A program made the translations under genes and the position numbers. Below the pieces are notes generated by a model that had not been told where the DNA came from, did no database searches, and saw only the letters and a program-made list of their open reading frames with translations. Below, piece by piece: positions 60,310 through 64,000 of a DNA stretch of 64,000 bases. Origin of the DNA: Margaritifera margaritifera (Eukaryota; Mollusca; Bivalvia; Unionida; Margaritiferidae); assembly GCA_029931535.1 (NCBI GenBank), contig JAQPZY010001436.1:2197001-2261000 (forward strand), given 5' to 3'. How positions within the stretch are numbered: the stretch's first letter is position 1; every line of letters starts with the position of its first letter.

Positions 60310-60990
60310 ACTTGGTCCTTACACACAAACGTGAATAGAATTCGAGTAAGCCCAGAAAACTCTGATGGATATTTAAGTAGATCATATAAGGTTAGTAGTT
60401 AAATGAACCAATAAACTCCAGTAAGAGAATGTCAGTTTTGTGTTCATCAACGATAATTGTAAAAACAATCACCATTCTCTACTTAGTGAGGGATTCTTGT
60501 TAAAACACAAACAGTAAATTCCAAGGACACTGCCAATAAAGCGCGTGAAAAGAGTGCACTCATAATACTGTATTAAAATTGGATCCCATTGAGTATTACC
60601 GTTTTCCATGACAATTTCACATGTACATTATGTTTCTTTAATTGAACTCGATTATATTTGATATACATTAATGAAGGATTTTATATATTTTAGTGCGAAA
60701 TCTTCAGGTTGTCTAATAGCTTTAATATCGTCATACAAATTTTCAAGAAAAGCACAACATTGATATTGAAGACAATCAGATCTCCTATAAGAAAAAAATA
60801 AAAATAAAAAATAAATAAATAAAAAAATAAAAATACTGGAACAGTTATAATTTTGTTCATAACTATTTATTCTAAGAAAACATGTGCTGTTGCTTATGTC
60901 AAAGATCCCTGAAAAACATTTGTACCAAGGGAATGAAACGTTCTTGAAAGCTTGGACCATAAATTAAACTTGTTTGCTGATGATTGTGCC
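60310..60990. repeat. Local duplication unit, copy D
   Basis: Collinear with the first half of copies A and C. Gained a short A-rich (AAATAAAAATAA) stretch at 60790-60835. Confidence 0.8.
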
Positions 60991-63900
60991 CAATTGCCAA
61001 GGAACTGCGTGCACGAAAATACCTTTGTATAATATATGAACATAAATGTAGATCGGTTTCCGTGCCGCGTGCAACGTTACCGACAGTGTATGATTTTAGT
61101 ATTGGCGCGATTTCGAAATACTGCCTTGTGTTCACTCAATGTGGCACGCACAAAGCACCGGCGTAACGTTAAATTTTGACCTCGTTGAAAACATGTCCAA
61201 ATTAGAAGCGGTTTGAATAGGATAAAATGCTTCAGGCTCAGTGCCCAACTAAGTAGTTCATGTCTAAATAGAGATTTTGTTTGGCTTTGCCTTTCACAGG
61301 AACTGATTTTTACCATGGAATAATTGGGAAGGAGTCGTTATTTATTTTGAGAAGCATTTTGTCATGGTTCTGAAAGCAGTGTGGTGGAAGCGCACATGTA
61401 AAGTAAGTGTGAAAAATGGTCACAAACTATCTTTTGATTGACCCGGAAATGGAACCAGTCGGATTTCATCAGCTGTTAAACGTAATTATGCTGGGCAACA
61501 AATGGCAAGTCTTGGTATATGTAATGGTCTATAATAGCACCGTAACCCCGAAGAATCATAGTGTGATTGGAATGTTCGTCTGAGTTCAGCATAGAGAAAT
61601 GCATGTATGTAATATATAGGAAAAGTAATGGTGGTCTGAACCCAGAATTCAACGTTGAAAGCTCGACCTAACAGCTGTTGAATACCAGTATCAGCTGTTG
61701 AAAATTGACATGATTTAGACTCAGTTTTCAATGGCTTTTTAGGTTCATTATTGAGTGTTTAAGTATGAACCATTACCACTCAATACTCTGTTAAAATGAC
61801 CATTTATCAACAATGCCAGCCATGTACCTTAGTGAATTTATTAAAGAGTTTAATAATAAAATAAACACGGACTTCAATTTTACCATTTGAACTAATGAAT
61901 ATCCCATAATATAATTACGAAACCATCAATAGATCAAAGCTGAAAAAATACTGTATCACTATTTTTTATCTGCTTTCGGCTATTGACGCTAGGGTCCGTT
62001 TCGGCATCGGGACTACTTTAATATACCTGGGGCACACGTATGCATACATATATGTACTCTACAAATACAGACATACACCCGAGTTTTGAAAATTTTGCGC
62101 GAATACCACGTGTCCAATTATTTACTAAAATACATTTTAACCGACCAATTTTTCTTGTATCACACCATTTTTGGGTAATCTACTATATCAGTGAAACAAA
62201 CCTGTACATTACTGATACATATTTGTTATTTGATGATAAATATTACAATATTGTTTTATTGATTCCGCTAAAATTTTAAACATGTGTACCTTTAACAATC
62301 AAATGAGACTTCAATACTAGCACATGATTGCATTTGTAGGATACATCTGTGTATATATTAAAACCATCCCGGTAAAAGACCACCCTGCTAATGGACCACT
62401 TTTTGCCATCAAAAACAAATCTTTTGATGTTTATTTTTGATGGTCATTTAATTTAATTTTAAGATCATCTCACTACCCTAAGTAAGAGCACTTTATTTCA
62501 GTCCCATTTAATAAAATACAACTAAAGTGAACCCCACTGTTCAGACCACCTGACATGGGCACATTAGTTATCACAAGTGCCTCAATAAATAAAGACGTGG
62601 TTTGTTGGTGTCAAAATGGCGTGATATCAACGTTTTAGAAGATTATTGTTGATGTCTCGATCAGGTGCAAATGAAAAAAAAAATTAAAATGATAACAATT
62701 GGCTTCTTATTTTAAATTGAAATTAGGGTTAATTTATGTATCAATGCGTTGGAAGTGACGTCTAAATACAAAAATATAATGTTGAAGAAAAGAACAACAT
62801 TATGTAATATTTCCAAGTCTTATATTGTGCAACTTTGACATATTAGTCTGCATGAAAATGGTAAGCCATGGAAGAATTGAAACTATAAAGAAATAGCAAC
62901 ACGTTTTGTATCTTAATTCATGTCATTTAAAATGAGACTTCATAGGAAACTCCATATTAAGACCATCCAGCGATTAAGACTACTTTCTCTCAGACCGCGA
63001 GTGTCTTGTCGCATTCAATTACAAGGGAACTTTTCTTTTATTTTGTGCTGTTTTAAACGCATCAAAACTTGTTATCGAGAAGGTTATCGAGAATGTACGT
63101 GGAATAATTCCGTTATATATAAATTAGCTTATCACTCACAACCCGAGTTTGGTTTATTTGTGAGCACCTCGCAGTCCCGTCTAGAGATGACCCTTCGCAG
63201 CCCCGTCCAAGTATTTATTACTGGTTAGAGCTTTAGAGATGCCCCCTATATTTCCAAATATCAAAGCTTTTATGTTTCGTATTTCCTGTCCCTCCCGGAT
63301 GTTGATATATTGGGTATTTTCCATAAAAAAACAAAAATGACTTGGAAAATATGAATTTTGAATGAGGTTTTAATATTTTCGATTTTGATATTTGCTTTCT
63401 CTTGTATCTAGTTGTTCCAAAAGTTGTCCAGATTTAGGTTTCTAGGTTCGTACTTCCCTCGCTTCAGGCGTAACGTTTTGTTGGGCGAGTTTCCTTACTT
63501 TTCTTCCCTATTCATCTCTCTCTGCGTTTAGAATCATTAGTGATCTTTTCTCTTAAGGTGTATTTGGAATTCATATTGTTGTCCCCTTTAAGGTGTAGGG
63601 TGCCATTTCCGAGGGCATTGCTTGTGTTACATCCTTTGTTGGTGTCGGGGGACGAGTTTATATAGATCAAATTACTTTCTCGTTCGATCTATCCTATACG
63701 GGGAAAGTGTCCAAGAGCCTTCCTTCATTGTGTATGTTTGTTTGTTTGTTTTTCTTCTCTCTCTCTCTCTCTCTCTGTTAATATTTTACATGTTTCACAT
63801 ATCCACACACACACACACACACATATTATATATATTACGTCCCCTAATGGGAGTGATATAACCGCCCCCACCCCCACAGGGGTTATACTTTGCTTCCCCA

Positions 63901-64000
63901 AGAAGCCATCACATACGTCATCAAACGTTATGTGGGTAGTAAGTATAATTCATTAAGTTACGATAACATCTTGTCATGTGTTGCTACTTTCTTTCGTTTA
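60991..64000. other. No gene recognised; microsatellites and possible MITE debris
   Basis: CCCGGTAAAAGACCACCCTG (62370) with CAGACCACCTGACATGG (62543) and AAGACCATCCAGCGATTAAG (62959) look like scattered pieces of one element. (CT)n lies at 63755-63777 and (CA)n at 63805-63824. No conserved protein was found. Confidence 0.4.

Overview
This is AT-rich animal nuclear DNA with long introns, GT-AG splice sites, microsatellites and dense mobile-element debris. Several repeat classes are of kinds I associate with bivalve mollusc genomes: arrays around TGACCTTGACC, elements starting AACAAGAGG and ending GGTGAGCTAAAA, and tRNA-derived SINEs. A mollusc, probably a bivalve, is therefore my best guess. 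The species cannot be read from the sequence. No bacterial or viral gene organisation is present.

The only gene I can assign with confidence is a fatty acid 2-hydroxylase (FA2H) on the minus strand. Five coding exons join in frame between 38982 and 18048: a cytochrome b5 haem domain in exon 1, a short linker exon, and the di-iron hydroxylase region with its histidine boxes in exons 3 to 5. The last short exon was not found and probably lies to the left of base 1. Intron 1 is about 3.5 kb, intron 2 about 15.6 kb, introns 3 and 4 are short, and intron 5 would exceed 18 kb.

Layout. 1-18 kb (probably FA2H intron 5): degenerate tandem arrays with periods of about 340, 300, 160, 140, 54, 45 and 28 bp, and most copies of a 217-bp palindromic MITE. 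18-39 kb: FA2H exons; intron 2 carries a 3.7-kb minisatellite, a hAT-type MITE with an 8-bp target duplication, a pogo/Tigger-like MITE, another 217-bp MITE and a non-LTR retrotransposon 3' end inserted into a tandem array; intron 1 carries a SINE. 39-64 kb: no confident host gene. It holds a weak candidate secreted-protein exon next to the FA2H 5' end, a decayed proline-rich reading frame, two more SINEs, a decayed reverse transcriptase (46.0-47.9 kb), a decayed MULE-type transposase (55.1-56.3 kb), a solo LTR (56.8-57.7 kb) and a four-copy local duplication (52.9-61.0 kb).

The most distinctive signal is the 217-bp MITE. Four copies are exactly 217 bp and a fifth is 224 bp because of a 7-bp internal duplication. 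Each is flanked by TA, has terminal inverted repeats of roughly 38 bp, and encloses two near-perfect 65-nt hairpins related to each other. These hairpins are the size of microRNA precursors, which makes small-RNA production a testable idea.
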